Assembly (NCBI GenBank): GCA_017480565.1
Contig: JAFVAL010000012.1
Span: 1-42,700, forward strand
DNA length: 42,700 nt
Origin: Lachnospiraceae bacterium
GTDB lineage: Bacteria; Bacillota; Clostridia; Lachnospirales; Lachnospiraceae
Direction: 5' to 3'
Shown: positions 15,678-24,485 of the stretch, piece by piece
Numbering within the stretch: position 1 is the stretch's first letter
Layout: every line of letters starts with the position of its first letter
Notes under the pieces: generated by a model
Database searches by the model: none
What the model saw: the letters and a program-made list of their open reading frames with translations, nothing else
Told to the model about the DNA's origin: nothing
Program-made: the position numbers and the translations under genes

Positions 15678-16961
15678 TCAGTCTTGATTAAATTTCTCGC
15701 GGTTGATCCACAGACCCAATGCAGGGTTCGGGATGAAATACACTTCCTCACCGTCCACGGTGTTATAGCCGTACTGCAGCGTCTGCGGATTGTATTTCCT
15801 CGCCATTTCCTCGTAATCTGCGGGATGGAAACCGACAGAGGCAATCTCCTCTTTGGTGATGTCTTTCACCGCATAGGTGATGGTGAATCGTCCGTCGCTG
15901 GAGCCGTGAATCAAGTGAGCCGCCGCGCCCATGTTGGCGCGCAGGTCTTCATTTGCAGGATCACGGAACTGTGTAAGAGTATTGAGTCTTCCGCGGTAGC
16001 CATACTTGCGGATCAACTTGTCCACTAGGTCATCTTCGCCGAAGCGCTCCACACCGGGTGCCAGGATGATCAGCTCACCGCCGTCCGCCATCGCCATTCT
16101 GGTGCGGTAGACAGCCTTGTTGCCAAGCCATGTGCTCTTAAACTCTTCGGGATCTAAGTAAACCACGCACTTTTTCAAGCCGTGCTCGACGAAGTCGATA
16201 TTCTTCTCCTGCGCCAGTTTCACAGCCTCGGTCAGGCAGTCACGGCCTTCGCCGATGAAGATCCCATGCGTGTGGATCTTGCCGCCGGGCGCTGTGGTGA
16301 CGGTCAGTACAAAGAGAATCGGACGATCCTTTAAGAAATGCTCCAGGCCATAATCAAAGAGCTTGCGGACCGGGGTGTAATCCTTGCCCATCATACGCTC
16401 CATGCCATAGACCGCGCCGACCATGTGGGACTTGTTGATCATCTCGCTGCCGCCCACGCCGACAAACAGGTTCTTTGCGTGGTTTGACATGCCGATCACT
16501 TCGTGCGGCACCACCTGTCCGGGAGAAATGATCAGATCATAGCTCTCGTCCATGATGCGCTTGTTGATCTCCGCGCTGATCGCCTCGTTCCAGAGGCCTT
16601 CCGTGATGTCGGAGAGGAATTCTGCCGGGATGTCGCCCAGCTTTACCACATCCGTACGCCAGTTGTGAACCAGCATCCGCTCATAAGGTACATCGCCGAT
16701 CATTGCTTCCCACTGGCTCTTTGACACCGGAACATGGGTGCCTAATGCGGGTAAAATGTCAACCTCTACGCCGCGTTCTGTCAGGACGTGGTAATACACA
16801 TTCGTGATATATCCTGCGTTGGAATGAAACCGGGTGAAGTCAGGCGGAAGGATCAATACCTTGTGAAGGTCTCTGCCTTCCAGGCTTTTTAACAGAAGGT
16901 CCTTGATCTCCTCCGGAGACAATCCCGCGTCCGTGCTTGCAATTTTGTAAATGTCGTTCAT
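15678..16961 (-). CDS. LarA-like nickel-pincer hydroxyacid epimerase, possible gluconate/mannonate 2-epimerase
   Basis: The protein belongs to the lactate racemase LarA superfamily, which uses a nickel-pincer nucleotide bound to a lysine to epimerise C2 of hydroxy acids. Key residues are present: His76 (ALGTHVP), His153 (GQVVPHEV), Lys163 (SNHAKNLF) and His179 (INKSH). The spacings of 10 and 16 residues are identical to His174-Lys184-His200 of the L. plantarum enzyme. It is the last gene of an operon with 6-phosphogluconate dehydrogenase, a PfkB kinase and a HAD phosphatase, so the substrate is probably a sugar acid. I recall a LarA homologue described as a D-gluconate 2-epimerase; this is not checked. 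Start: GGAG lies 8 bases before this ATG and only 2 before the alternative at 16967. Cofactor genes larB/C/E are not in the window. Confidence 0.85.
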   Translation of the reverse strand: MNDIYKIASTDAGLSPEEIKDLLLKSLEGRDLHKVLILPPDFTRFHSNAGYITNVYYHVLTERGVEVDILPALGTHVPVSKSQWEAMIGDVPYERMLVHNWRTDVVKLGDIPAEFLSDITEGLWNEAISAEINKRIMDESYDLIISPGQVVPHEVIGMSNHAKNLFVGVGGSEMINKSHMVGAVYGMERMMGKDYTPVRKLFDYGLEHFLKDRPILFVLTVTTAPGGKIHTHGIFIGEGRDCLTEAVKLAQEKNIDFVEHGLKKCVVYLDPEEFKSTWLGNKAVYRTRMAMADGGELIILAPGVERFGEDDLVDKLIRKYGYRGRLNTLTQFRDPANEDLRANMGAAAHLIHGSSDGRFTITYAVKDITKEEIASVGFHPADYEEMARKYNPQTLQYGYNTVDGEEVYFIPNPALGLWINREKFNQD

Positions 16962-16963
16962 AT

Positions 16964-17797
16964 TCATCTCTCCATAAGGATTTCATTGATTGCCCGGCCA
17001 ACACCGCTGTGATCACAGTCATCGGTCAGCCGGTCCGCCACAGCCTTGACCTCGGCGTATGCATTTGCCATAGCGACGCCGATACCAGCCACGCTTAACA
17101 TATCAATATCATTCAAATCATCGCCAAATGCCATCGTCTGCGAAAGCGGAATGCCAAGGTGCTCAGAAAGCAGCCGCAGGGCATTGCCTTTGTTCGCTTC
17201 CTGGCTATTGACTTCGATGTTGTTGACAATCGAAGACGTGACCTTCATATCGGGAAATTCTTCCGGCAAGATCTTTAACATCTGCGCGCGCAGATCCATA
17301 TCCTGGAAGAACGCCTGCACCTTTTGCACGCCTCTTTGACGTGAGGCCAAACATTCTTTCAGATCCGGTACCGGTGTCCGAAGGTGTAAGATCATATCCA
17401 GGCTGTGCGGGTTCGCGGCATATTCCTCCGCTTGGTCATACAGAGCCTGCGTCATCCATCCCCAGCCGTCCTGATAACAATCGTAAATGACCGGCAAGGT
17501 GTCAAGACGCTCCATCAACGCCACCGCTCTCTCCCAGGGCAGCTCCGAGCCGCAGACCGTGCGGTCTTCCTTCACATCATAGACCTGAGCGCCGTTGATC
17601 GTGATCACATAGCGGACATAGGGGAGGTTACGGATGATTTCCGGCATGCCTTTATAAAAACGGCCTGTGGCGGGGACAATCTCTATCCCCGCCTCTGCCG
17701 CTTTCTGAAGCGCTGCCGCGTTTTCTTCGGTAAGTCGTTTGTCTGAGGTCAAAAGCGTACCGTCCAGATCAAACGCAATCAGCTTGATATTATGCAT
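16964..17797 (-). CDS. Cof-type HAD-IIB sugar phosphatase
   Basis: The protein has all four HAD motifs: [18 protein letters not shown], the KGNAL lysine and [10 protein letters not shown]. The cap domain is of type C2B (Cof-like), whose members dephosphorylate sugar phosphates. The true start is the ATG at 17797, directly before [12 protein letters not shown]; it overlaps the end of gnd by 8 bases (ATGCATAA), and its own stop nearly abuts the larA-like start. Such tight packing implies translational coupling and a shared pathway, perhaps clearing dead-end phosphates such as a phosphorylated C2 epimer. Length 277 residues, usual for the family. Confidence 0.88.
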   Translation of the reverse strand: MHNIKLIAFDLDGTLLTSDKRLTEENAAALQKAAEAGIEIVPATGRFYKGMPEIIRNLPYVRYVITINGAQVYDVKEDRTVCGSELPWERAVALMERLDTLPVIYDCYQDGWGWMTQALYDQAEEYAANPHSLDMILHLRTPVPDLKECLASRQRGVQKVQAFFQDMDLRAQMLKILPEEFPDMKVTSSIVNNIEVNSQEANKGNALRLLSEHLGIPLSQTMAFGDDLNDIDMLSVAGIGVAMANAYAEVKAVADRLTDDCDHSGVGRAINEILMER

Positions 17798-19241
17798 TGT
17801 AAGTCGTTGCCGCGGTGTTGCCGCCGTGACCGGTCCAGTTTGTATGGAAGAACTGGCCTCTCGGGGTGTCCAGACGCTCGTAGGTGTGCGCACCGAAATA
17901 GTCGCGCTGTGCCTGAAGCAGGTTTGCAGGCAGACGCTCGGTGGTGTAACCGTCAAACCAGGTCAGTGCGGAAGTCATCGCAGGTGCCGGAACGCCGTAC
18001 TGCACTGCCGCTGCCGCAACTTTGCGCCATGCAGGAACGAGCTTTTCGATGGTCTCTTTAAAGTACGGATCCAGAATCAGGTTCTTCAGCTCCGGATTTG
18101 CATCATAAGCTTCCTTGATCTTGCCCAAGAAGACGGAACGGATGATGCAGCCGCCGCGCCACATCAGTGCGATACCGCCATAGTTTAAGTTCCAGCCGTA
18201 ATGCTGTGCTGCGGTTCTCATCAAGGTGTAGCCCTGTGCGTAGGAGACAATCTTTGCAGCGTAGAGTGCCTGACGGATCGCCTCGATCATCTCAGCCTTG
18301 TCGCCCTCAAATGCAGGAATCTTGCGGTCGAAGATCTTTGCTGCTTCCACACGCTCTTCCTTCATTGCGGAAAGGCAACGGGAGAATACGGCTTCACCGA
18401 TTAAGGTCAGCGGAACGCCCTCATCCAAAGCTGCGATGCCGGTCCACTTGCCGGTACCCTTCTGACCTGCGGTGTCCAGAATGTGCTCCACAAGCGGCTC
18501 GCCGTCGGTATCCTTATAAGCCAGGATGTCTCTGGTGATCTCGATCAGATAGCTGTCAAGCTCTGTCTTGTTCCACTCGGTGAAGACCTCATGCATCTCT
18601 TCATCGGACATGCCAAGAAGGTCACGCATCAACTGATAAGCTTCGCAGATCAGCTGCATATCACCGTACTCAATACCGTTATGAACCATCTTGACAAAAT
18701 GGCCTGCACCGTTCTCACCAACCCAGTCACAGCAAGGGTCACCGTTCTCAACATGTGCACTGATGCTCTGGAAAATGTCTTTGACATACGGCCATGCTGC
18801 CGGAGATCCGCCGGGCATCAAGGACGGTCCCTTCAGAGCGCCTTCTTCGCCGCCGGAAACGCCGGTGCCCATATAAAGCTTGCCCTTCGACTCCACATAC
18901 TCTGTGCGGCGCATGGTATCCGGGAAATGAGAGTTGCCGCCGTCGATGATGATGTCCCCATCTTCCAGCAGAGGAAGCAGCTGTTCAATCAGTGCGTCGA
19001 CTGCTGCGCCGGCCTTGACCATCATAAAGACCTTGCGCGGCTTCTCAAGATTGTCCACCAGCTCCTCAAGAGAATGGCAGCCGATGATGTTCTTACCCGC
19101 AGCGCGGCCATTTACAAAGTTGTCCACCTTGGAAGTGGTACGGTTAAATACAGCAACGGTGAAGCCCTTGGACTCCATGTTCATAACCAGGTTTTCGCCC
19201 ATGACGGCGAGGCCGATGAGGCCGATATCCGCTTTCTTCAT
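17790..19241 (-). CDS. gnd: 6-phosphogluconate dehydrogenase, decarboxylating
   Basis: The enzyme oxidises 6-phosphogluconate with NADP+ to ribulose 5-phosphate and CO2 in the cytoplasm. The Rossmann motif [13 protein letters not shown] is at residues about 10-22, the catalytic segment [14 protein letters not shown] around 190, and the family signature [13 protein letters not shown] around 260. At 483 residues it is the normal long form. It lies between a PfkB kinase and a HAD/LarA pair, not in a pentose phosphate operon, which points to a dedicated catabolic use of gluconate-level sugar acids. The upstream kinase ends 21 bases before. Confidence 0.97.
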   Translation of the reverse strand: MKKADIGLIGLAVMGENLVMNMESKGFTVAVFNRTTSKVDNFVNGRAAGKNIIGCHSLEELVDNLEKPRKVFMMVKAGAAVDALIEQLLPLLEDGDIIIDGGNSHFPDTMRRTEYVESKGKLYMGTGVSGGEEGALKGPSLMPGGSPAAWPYVKDIFQSISAHVENGDPCCDWVGENGAGHFVKMVHNGIEYGDMQLICEAYQLMRDLLGMSDEEMHEVFTEWNKTELDSYLIEITRDILAYKDTDGEPLVEHILDTAGQKGTGKWTGIAALDEGVPLTLIGEAVFSRCLSAMKEERVEAAKIFDRKIPAFEGDKAEMIEAIRQALYAAKIVSYAQGYTLMRTAAQHYGWNLNYGGIALMWRGGCIIRSVFLGKIKEAYDANPELKNLILDPYFKETIEKLVPAWRKVAAAAVQYGVPAPAMTSALTWFDGYTTERLPANLLQAQRDYFGAHTYERLDTPRGQFFHTNWTGHGGNTAATTYNA

Positions 19242-19262
19242 ACGATTCTCAATCTCCCTTTC

Positions 19263-20327
19263 TTATCTTTGTACACGGGCATTGCCCTTATAAATGTCCC
19301 ATACCTGCTTCTCGTCTGCAGGCTCCGCATAGTCATTCAAGCTCGAAGCTGCTAACACGCCAGAAGCCCAACCAAACTGCAGCCACTTCTCAGGCTCCCA
19401 GTCCATCAGCACGCCGTAAAGCAGACCGCCGGAGAAACCGTCGCCGCCGCCGATACGGTCCATGACCTGGATCTCTCTGGGCTCTTCGACGTACCACTTT
19501 CCGTCCGCCCAAAGAATTGCGCCCCACAGATGCTCGTTCGCGCTGATGACCTGGCGAAGTGTGGTTGCATAAGCTCTTGCGTTCGGATACTTCTCACGTA
19601 CCTGATCGATCATCGCCTGGAAGCGTTCAATCTTGCTGCCAAGCTCCTTGCCGCCGGCTTCCGGTCCCGCAAATCCAAGGCAAAGCTGGAAATCTTCTTC
19701 GTTGCCCACAAGGATATCTGCGACAGAAGCGATCTCATGGAACGCTTTGCTCAGCTCTTCCTCACGGCCCTTCCAGAAGGATGCACGGTAGTTAAGGTCG
19801 AAACTCACGAGTGTACCGTACTTCTTCGCAACCCTTGCAAGCTCCAGGCATGTCCGTGTGGTATCCTCACTCATTGCAGCAATCAGGCCGGAAAGATGCA
19901 GAATGCCAACGCCCTCTTCTCCGAAAATGCGGTCGAGATCGAAGTCTTCCGGCTTCAGGGTTCTGCCGACTTCTCCTGCGCGGTCATTCCAGACACGAGG
20001 TGCACGAAGGCCGAAACCAGAGTCCGCAATATTAAACTGATGACGATATCCCCAAGGCCCGCCCTGCGGCACTTCCTTGCCCTCATAGCGGATATTCCTT
20101 GATCTTAAACCACGCTTGATAAAGTCAGCCATCGGAGATCCCTCGACAAACTTCGTCAGGACAAGGCACTCCTTGCCAAGGCTGGAAGCGACGTTAAGGA
20201 CGTTGCTCTCTGCGGACGTTACCTGCAGATAATACAGATTACTGTTCTGTACTGCCATGCGGTCCTGCGGCGTGATGCGCAGACCCATGGAAGTGACTGC
20301 GGCGATTGCGTATTTCTTGTTTTCCAT
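19263..20327 (-). CDS. PfkB-family sugar (acid) kinase
   Basis: This is a ribokinase-fold kinase of 354 residues. The anion-hole and catalytic motif is DRIGGGDGFSGG with Asp296; the second glycine-rich region is replaced by SAESNVLNVASSLG near residue 40; VSFDLNYRASFW (about 174-185) is typical of 2-keto-3-deoxygluconate kinase-like members. Conventional annotation would be KdgK. No KDPG aldolase is nearby, whereas gnd follows directly, so phosphorylation of gluconate (or mannonate) at C6 is an alternative I favour as inference. It is the first gene behind a promoter with two matching operator repeats. AGGAG precedes the ATG. Confidence 0.88.
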   Translation of the reverse strand: MENKKYAIAAVTSMGLRITPQDRMAVQNSNLYYLQVTSAESNVLNVASSLGKECLVLTKFVEGSPMADFIKRGLRSRNIRYEGKEVPQGGPWGYRHQFNIADSGFGLRAPRVWNDRAGEVGRTLKPEDFDLDRIFGEEGVGILHLSGLIAAMSEDTTRTCLELARVAKKYGTLVSFDLNYRASFWKGREEELSKAFHEIASVADILVGNEEDFQLCLGFAGPEAGGKELGSKIERFQAMIDQVREKYPNARAYATTLRQVISANEHLWGAILWADGKWYVEEPREIQVMDRIGGGDGFSGGLLYGVLMDWEPEKWLQFGWASGVLAASSLNDYAEPADEKQVWDIYKGNARVQR

Positions 20328-20382
20328 GCTTTTCTCCTTTTTTGAACGGATGATAGTCTCCTAAATTGTTGATAGTTCACAG

Positions 20383-20434
20383 ATTACATGTGATTTTATC
20401 ATAACATTTTTCAAGAGAAATGTAAATTACATGT
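20383..20434 (-). promoter_or_regulatory. Promoter and paired ACATGTAAT boxes before the kinase-gnd-HAD-larA operon
   Basis: The minus strand reads TTTACA (20421-20426), 17 bases, then TATGAT (20398-20403). ACATGTAAT occurs twice in the same orientation, at 20426-20434 overlapping the edge of the -35 and at 20383-20391 just past the -10, 43 bases apart. This is a repressor-like arrangement around a good promoter. The regulator is not identified in the window. Confidence 0.7.
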
Positions 20435-20467
20435 TTACCTTGCACAGTACGCTTTGAGGTCCAAACA

Positions 20468-21322
20468 TTATACGCCGGAATAGGCGGAGAAACCGCCATC
20501 GATTGGGATTGTGACGCCGGTGATAAAGCCTGCGGCCTCGTTGTTTAACAGAAACAGTACCGCACCGTTAAGCTCGGTATCGCTGTCACCAAAGCGTCCC
20601 ATCGGAGTCATCGACAGAAGCTTCTTGGTTCTCTCCGTCGGCGTGCCGTCGGGATGAAACAGCAGTGCATGATTCTGCTTGGTCGAGAAGAAGCCCGGGG
20701 CGATGGCATTGACCCGGATCCCCACCCTGGAGAAATAAACTGCCAGCCACTGGGTGAAGTTGGTCACCGCAGCCTTGGCACCGGAATAGGCCGGGATCTT
20801 GGTCAGCGGTTTGTAGGCGTTCATGGAGCTGATGTTAAGGATACAGCAGCCCTCGCGTCCGACCATCTGCTTGGCAAATGCCTGCGTCGGAATCAGGGTT
20901 CCGATGAAGTTTAAGTTAAAGACGAATTCGACACCGGCCTCATCCAAGTCGAAGAAGCTCTTGGTATCGGCATCGATGTCGCCGATTTCATAGTACTCCT
21001 TATCAGTGGTCGCTCTGGGGTTGTTGCCGCCGGCGCCATTGAGCAGAATGTCACAGGGTCCGAAATCCCGCAAAACCTCGTCTGCCACGGCTTCGCAGCG
21101 GGCCTTATCTGTCACATTACAAGCGTAAGCCTTGGCGATGCCGCCTTCAGCGCGGATCTCCTCTGCAAAGATCTCCGCTTTTTCCACCGTGCGGTTAAGC
21201 AGGGCAACCTTTGCGCCAGCCCTTGCCAGCACCTTCGCAAGCGTAGAGCATAGCACGCCGCCGGCGCCCGTCACGACCGCGACTTTTCCTGACAGATCCG
21301 TGTTCAAAACATTTTGCTGCAT
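20468..21322 (-). CDS. SDR-family D-mannonate oxidoreductase-like protein
   Basis: A 284-residue short-chain dehydrogenase with NAD(P) motif VVTGAGGVLC (17-25), Asn138, Ser166, and Tyr179-x3-Lys183 (AYSGAKAAV). The GAGGNNPRAT segment and the long insert after it are typical of the fructuronate reductase/D-mannonate oxidoreductase type of SDR (B. subtilis UxuB-like), which interconverts D-fructuronate and D-mannonate. The start at 21322 is chosen because AGAGG lies before it; a GTG at 21331 is part of that site. It follows a HAD gene by 18 bases and precedes the kinase promoter. Substrate assignment is from sequence feel and context. Confidence 0.8.
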   Translation of the reverse strand: MQQNVLNTDLSGKVAVVTGAGGVLCSTLAKVLARAGAKVALLNRTVEKAEIFAEEIRAEGGIAKAYACNVTDKARCEAVADEVLRDFGPCDILLNGAGGNNPRATTDKEYYEIGDIDADTKSFFDLDEAGVEFVFNLNFIGTLIPTQAFAKQMVGREGCCILNISSMNAYKPLTKIPAYSGAKAAVTNFTQWLAVYFSRVGIRVNAIAPGFFSTKQNHALLFHPDGTPTERTKKLLSMTPMGRFGDSDTELNGAVLFLLNNEAAGFITGVTIPIDGGFSAYSGV

Positions 21323-21340
21323 GAAAAGCACCTCTTTTAC

Positions 21341-22225
21341 TTAGTCCCAAGTTTGCGCATCCGGCAGAGAATTCAGGAAATTCTCCACATATGCATCCAT
21401 CTTTTGCTCACGATATACGCCCGCAACAAAGCTTGCCAAAGCCACGTCGCCCAACTCTTTCCAGCTATCGTTTTCCTTTCCGGGAACGATGGGGAAGAAC
21501 ATAACGCCGTTGTCCTGCGCAGCCTTCAGGTCGCTGGCAGCATCGCCAACCTTTAATACCTGGTCAGGGGTATAGCCGCCGGTCTCCAGAGCCATCCGGA
21601 TGCTTTCCGTCTTTGTGCCGGTGTTTTGTCCGGCGACACAGTCAAAGTAGTCAATGACACCGCAGGCGGTCAATTCGCGGATCAAAGCCTCATCCGGTGT
21701 TGCGGAGACAATCATCACGTCGGCATATTCCCGGATTTTGGTCAATGTCGGTTTGACATTCGGGAAGGGCAAAATGTTGCGGACAATGCGTCGAATATTC
21801 TCGTCGACCTCTTCTCCCCAACGGGCAGCCCTAAGCAATGTTTCGTCCTGAATGTTATTTTCCTCAACATAACGACGAAGTGCCGGCGAGGAAAGGCTCG
21901 GTGTCACTTCAATCCAGTGACGCAGCGAGGTTAAATCCGGTTTCTGAAGCCCGACCTCTTTGACCTCAGGGCGGTCATAGAGCAGGTCCAGCGTCCGTAC
22001 GAGCGCAGGGAAACGATTCCATCCTCTGGAACGAGAATACAAGTTAACAAACTCTGCTGCCTTCCTGGCATACTTAGATACCGCCTGCAGATCCCAGACA
22101 TTGACGGTTGCGGGGCAGAAGCATTCCTTATGCTTGAGCTCCATATTGTCAAGAAGGCAGCCGTCAGAATCGACACATACCAGCAGGTCATGCTTGCGAA
22201 TCAGGTTTAAGGTATTATCAGCCAT
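21341..22225 (-). CDS. HAD-family hydrolase, probable phosphatase
   Basis: The 294-residue protein has the HAD nucleophile motif CVDSDGCLLDN (Asp19, Asp21), motif II VSATPDE and motif IV KVGDAASDLKAA. A large helical insert between the first two motifs (residues about 40-180) is the cap. Substrate unknown; its place between GH2 and the mannonate-oxidoreductase-type gene suggests a phosphorylated sugar of the same pathway. The start at 22225 follows AAGGAGAG; an upstream in-frame start would run into the GH2 gene. The two HAD genes of this cluster are of different subfamilies. Confidence 0.85.
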   Translation of the reverse strand: MADNTLNLIRKHDLLVCVDSDGCLLDNMELKHKECFCPATVNVWDLQAVSKYARKAAEFVNLYSRSRGWNRFPALVRTLDLLYDRPEVKEVGLQKPDLTSLRHWIEVTPSLSSPALRRYVEENNIQDETLLRAARWGEEVDENIRRIVRNILPFPNVKPTLTKIREYADVMIVSATPDEALIRELTACGVIDYFDCVAGQNTGTKTESIRMALETGGYTPDQVLKVGDAASDLKAAQDNGVMFFPIVPGKENDSWKELGDVALASFVAGVYREQKMDAYVENFLNSLPDAQTWD

Positions 22226-22259
22226 AATGGTTCTCTCCTTATTGAAGTGTTTGAAAGTG

Positions 22260-24455
22260 TCATCCGCGCTTGATCTGCTGCAGCGCAGCGTTAACATGGC
22301 GCTTGATATTGTTGGAAATAAAGGGATTGGCCAGTGTCAAGACCTGCTCCATCGGAAGCTCCAGATCATCCAGCTCCTCTGGATGGGCCCGCAGATTGCG
22401 GATGAAGTCGCTCTCATCTTTGCCGGGACGGTTGACACAGCCAAGGACGATGGCCGCTGCTTCCTCATTTTTCATCAGGTCACAGACCCGGTCTTTCAGG
22501 TTATAGTAATCTTCCTTAAGGCCTCCGGCGTCAAACCAGTTCAGGATACCGCCCCCTTTAAGGATGTAGCTTTCGTCTGGCGTGTCCACATGTTGAATCA
22601 CGATCTCATCTCTGTGCTTTCCGCCCACAGCCTCGATGCGGTGCTCTCCGCTGATCGGTACAGCAAACGTAAACTGATACTGGCCGGTCTTCTTGGCAAA
22701 AAACGTACCGTCCACGTACAGAGCTACCTCCGGCAGATTGCTGTAGACCGTCACATCCGTCATTTCCTCCGTACGATTCTTGTAGCGTCGGCCGGTGAGA
22801 TAGACAAACGGCTCCTTTGACCAGTGGGCTTTATAAAGGTAGAACACATCTTTCTTGAGCTTTCGGTCGAAACTCACAAGCCCCTTCTGGTTGATGCCCT
22901 TGGTTCCACCCTCATCTCTGGCATCGGCAGCAAAATCAAACATGTTCCAGGCGTAGCTGCACCAAATCCACGGTCTCTTGGCCAACATGGACAGAATATG
23001 CTCGTGATAGACTCTCTGGTATTCTTCAGAGTAATCGCCCCGCTCTGGCTTAGCACTGTGGAAAGCAGGATTTGTATCACATCCGTACTCCGTAAATCCG
23101 ATCGGTACGTCTGGGTTTTTCGTGTGGAAGGTGTCAAAAAAGGCATCGTTGTCTTCCAGTTTGCCGACATACCAGCCGAAATAGATGTTGTAGGCCGTAG
23201 CGTCCGGCAGGGAAATCAGCGGATCGTCGATCTCCAGCATCATGACATTTGCCATGACGGTAAGCCGGTCCGGATCAAGCCTGTGGACAAGCGCATTGAG
23301 TTGCTCATGATTGTCGCGCAAATCATCCGAAAGGCCCTGCATTGTGATCTCGTTGGAGAGGCCCCAGCAGACAATCGAAGGATGATTATAGTTTTGTATT
23401 ATGAGCTCTCTCATCTGAGAGAAGGTATTCTCCCGTCCGTCTGGCATGTGTGCAGAAATGTACGGGATCTCCGCCCAGATGACCAGCCCGCACCGGTCGC
23501 AGAGTTCATAAAAATACGGATCATGCTGATAGTGGGCAAGGCGAATGGAATTCGCGCCCATTTCACGGATCAGCGCCATATCTTCGTCATGCTCTTTTTT
23601 TGTCAGGGCATTTCCAAGGCCAAGGCGGTCCTGATGGCGACTCACACCGCGCAGGGGATATGATCTCCCATTGAGAAAGAAACCTTGCTGCGGATCGATG
23701 GAAAAGCTCCTGCAGCCAAACCTGGTTGATACCTCATCCAACAGGGCTCCGTCTTCACCGGTCAGCTCAGCCTTCGCCTCATAAAGGAACGGATCGTTCA
23801 GGCCATCCCACAGCCGAGGATTCTTAAGGATAAATTCTGCCTTCGCATGACCCTCTTCGCTGGGAACCGTGACGTTTTGCCCATCCACGATGAAGGTTAC
23901 CATGCCCCCGTTTTGCCAGGTTTCCACGGTAACTGCATATGCTTCGCCCTCCGATATCGCCCGGACTTTGATGCCCGGGGAGCCTGAGGATACCAGTTCA
24001 AAATGAGTGCGTGGCACAACGATCAAATTCGCATCGCGGTACAGACCACCATAGAAGGTGAAGTCCGCCTGCTGGGGGTAAACCCGGTCATTTGCCGCAT
24101 TATCTGCAACCACGCAGAGCAGATCTTTGCCCGTCAGACGTCCGGTCAGCTCTGTCCGGAAGGTCGCATAGCCCCCATCATGCGTGCACAGCAGTTCCCC
24201 GTTCAGCCAGACTTCCGCACTGGAATTACACCCCAAAAACTCCAGGAAGACTGCCTCGTCATTCTGGGGATGTAGGGACAATTCCCTTGCATAAACAGCC
24301 CTGCCGCGCCAGTAGTCGTTGCCGCCATCCTGGCCGTCAAGTGCGTTCCAAGTGTGGGGCAGGCAAACCTTCGTCCATTGCTCCGGGAGTTTGGCGGGCA
24401 GCTCGGCAGCTTTTTGGAAAAACCAATCTTGATTGATGTTAATGATTTGTCTCAT
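22260..24455 (-). CDS. GH2 family glycosidase (beta-galactosidase or beta-glucuronidase type)
   Basis: The 731-residue protein has the GH2 plan: sugar-binding sandwich (1-150), immunoglobulin-like domain (150-250), TIM barrel from about 260. CWGLSNEIT gives the acid/base Glu369 and GFTEYGCD the nucleophile Glu456. An N-x-K-G motif (Asn522, Lys524, in GINQKGL) is the pattern that in gut beta-glucuronidases contacts the uronate carboxylate, but similar motifs also occur in some GH2 beta-galactosidases, so it does not settle the substrate. The C-terminal part beyond 640 is a small helical region. No signal peptide: it works on imported sugars. AAGGAG before the ATG; 30 bases after the esterase gene. 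Confidence 0.92.
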   Translation of the reverse strand: MRQIININQDWFFQKAAELPAKLPEQWTKVCLPHTWNALDGQDGGNDYWRGRAVYARELSLHPQNDEAVFLEFLGCNSSAEVWLNGELLCTHDGGYATFRTELTGRLTGKDLLCVVADNAANDRVYPQQADFTFYGGLYRDANLIVVPRTHFELVSSGSPGIKVRAISEGEAYAVTVETWQNGGMVTFIVDGQNVTVPSEEGHAKAEFILKNPRLWDGLNDPFLYEAKAELTGEDGALLDEVSTRFGCRSFSIDPQQGFFLNGRSYPLRGVSRHQDRLGLGNALTKKEHDEDMALIREMGANSIRLAHYQHDPYFYELCDRCGLVIWAEIPYISAHMPDGRENTFSQMRELIIQNYNHPSIVCWGLSNEITMQGLSDDLRDNHEQLNALVHRLDPDRLTVMANVMMLEIDDPLISLPDATAYNIYFGWYVGKLEDNDAFFDTFHTKNPDVPIGFTEYGCDTNPAFHSAKPERGDYSEEYQRVYHEHILSMLAKRPWIWCSYAWNMFDFAADARDEGGTKGINQKGLVSFDRKLKKDVFYLYKAHWSKEPFVYLTGRRYKNRTEEMTDVTVYSNLPEVALYVDGTFFAKKTGQYQFTFAVPISGEHRIEAVGGKHRDEIVIQHVDTPDESYILKGGGILNWFDAGGLKEDYYNLKDRVCDLMKNEEAAAIVLGCVNRPGKDESDFIRNLRAHPEELDDLELPMEQVLTLANPFISNNIKRHVNAALQQIKRG

Positions 24456-24485
24456 AATGGGCTCCTTATGGGGGACTGCCTCCGT

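Noticed and set aside
18483-19355. 290-residue plus-strand open frame opposite gnd
   Set aside because: Antisense to gnd with its full set of catalytic motifs; no start signal of its own.
20468-21322. Terminator after the SDR gene that would split the array
   Set aside because: No stem with T-run is visible between the SDR stop and the kinase promoter; the promoter may simply be internal.
22824-23663. 279-residue plus-strand open frame opposite the GH2 gene
   Set aside because: Shadow of a GH2 gene whose catalytic residues are all present; composition follows the GH2 codons.
23810-24455. N-x-K-G motif of the first GH2 as proof of beta-glucuronidase
   Set aside because: Similar motifs occur in GH2 beta-galactosidases, so the motif supports but does not prove uronide specificity.
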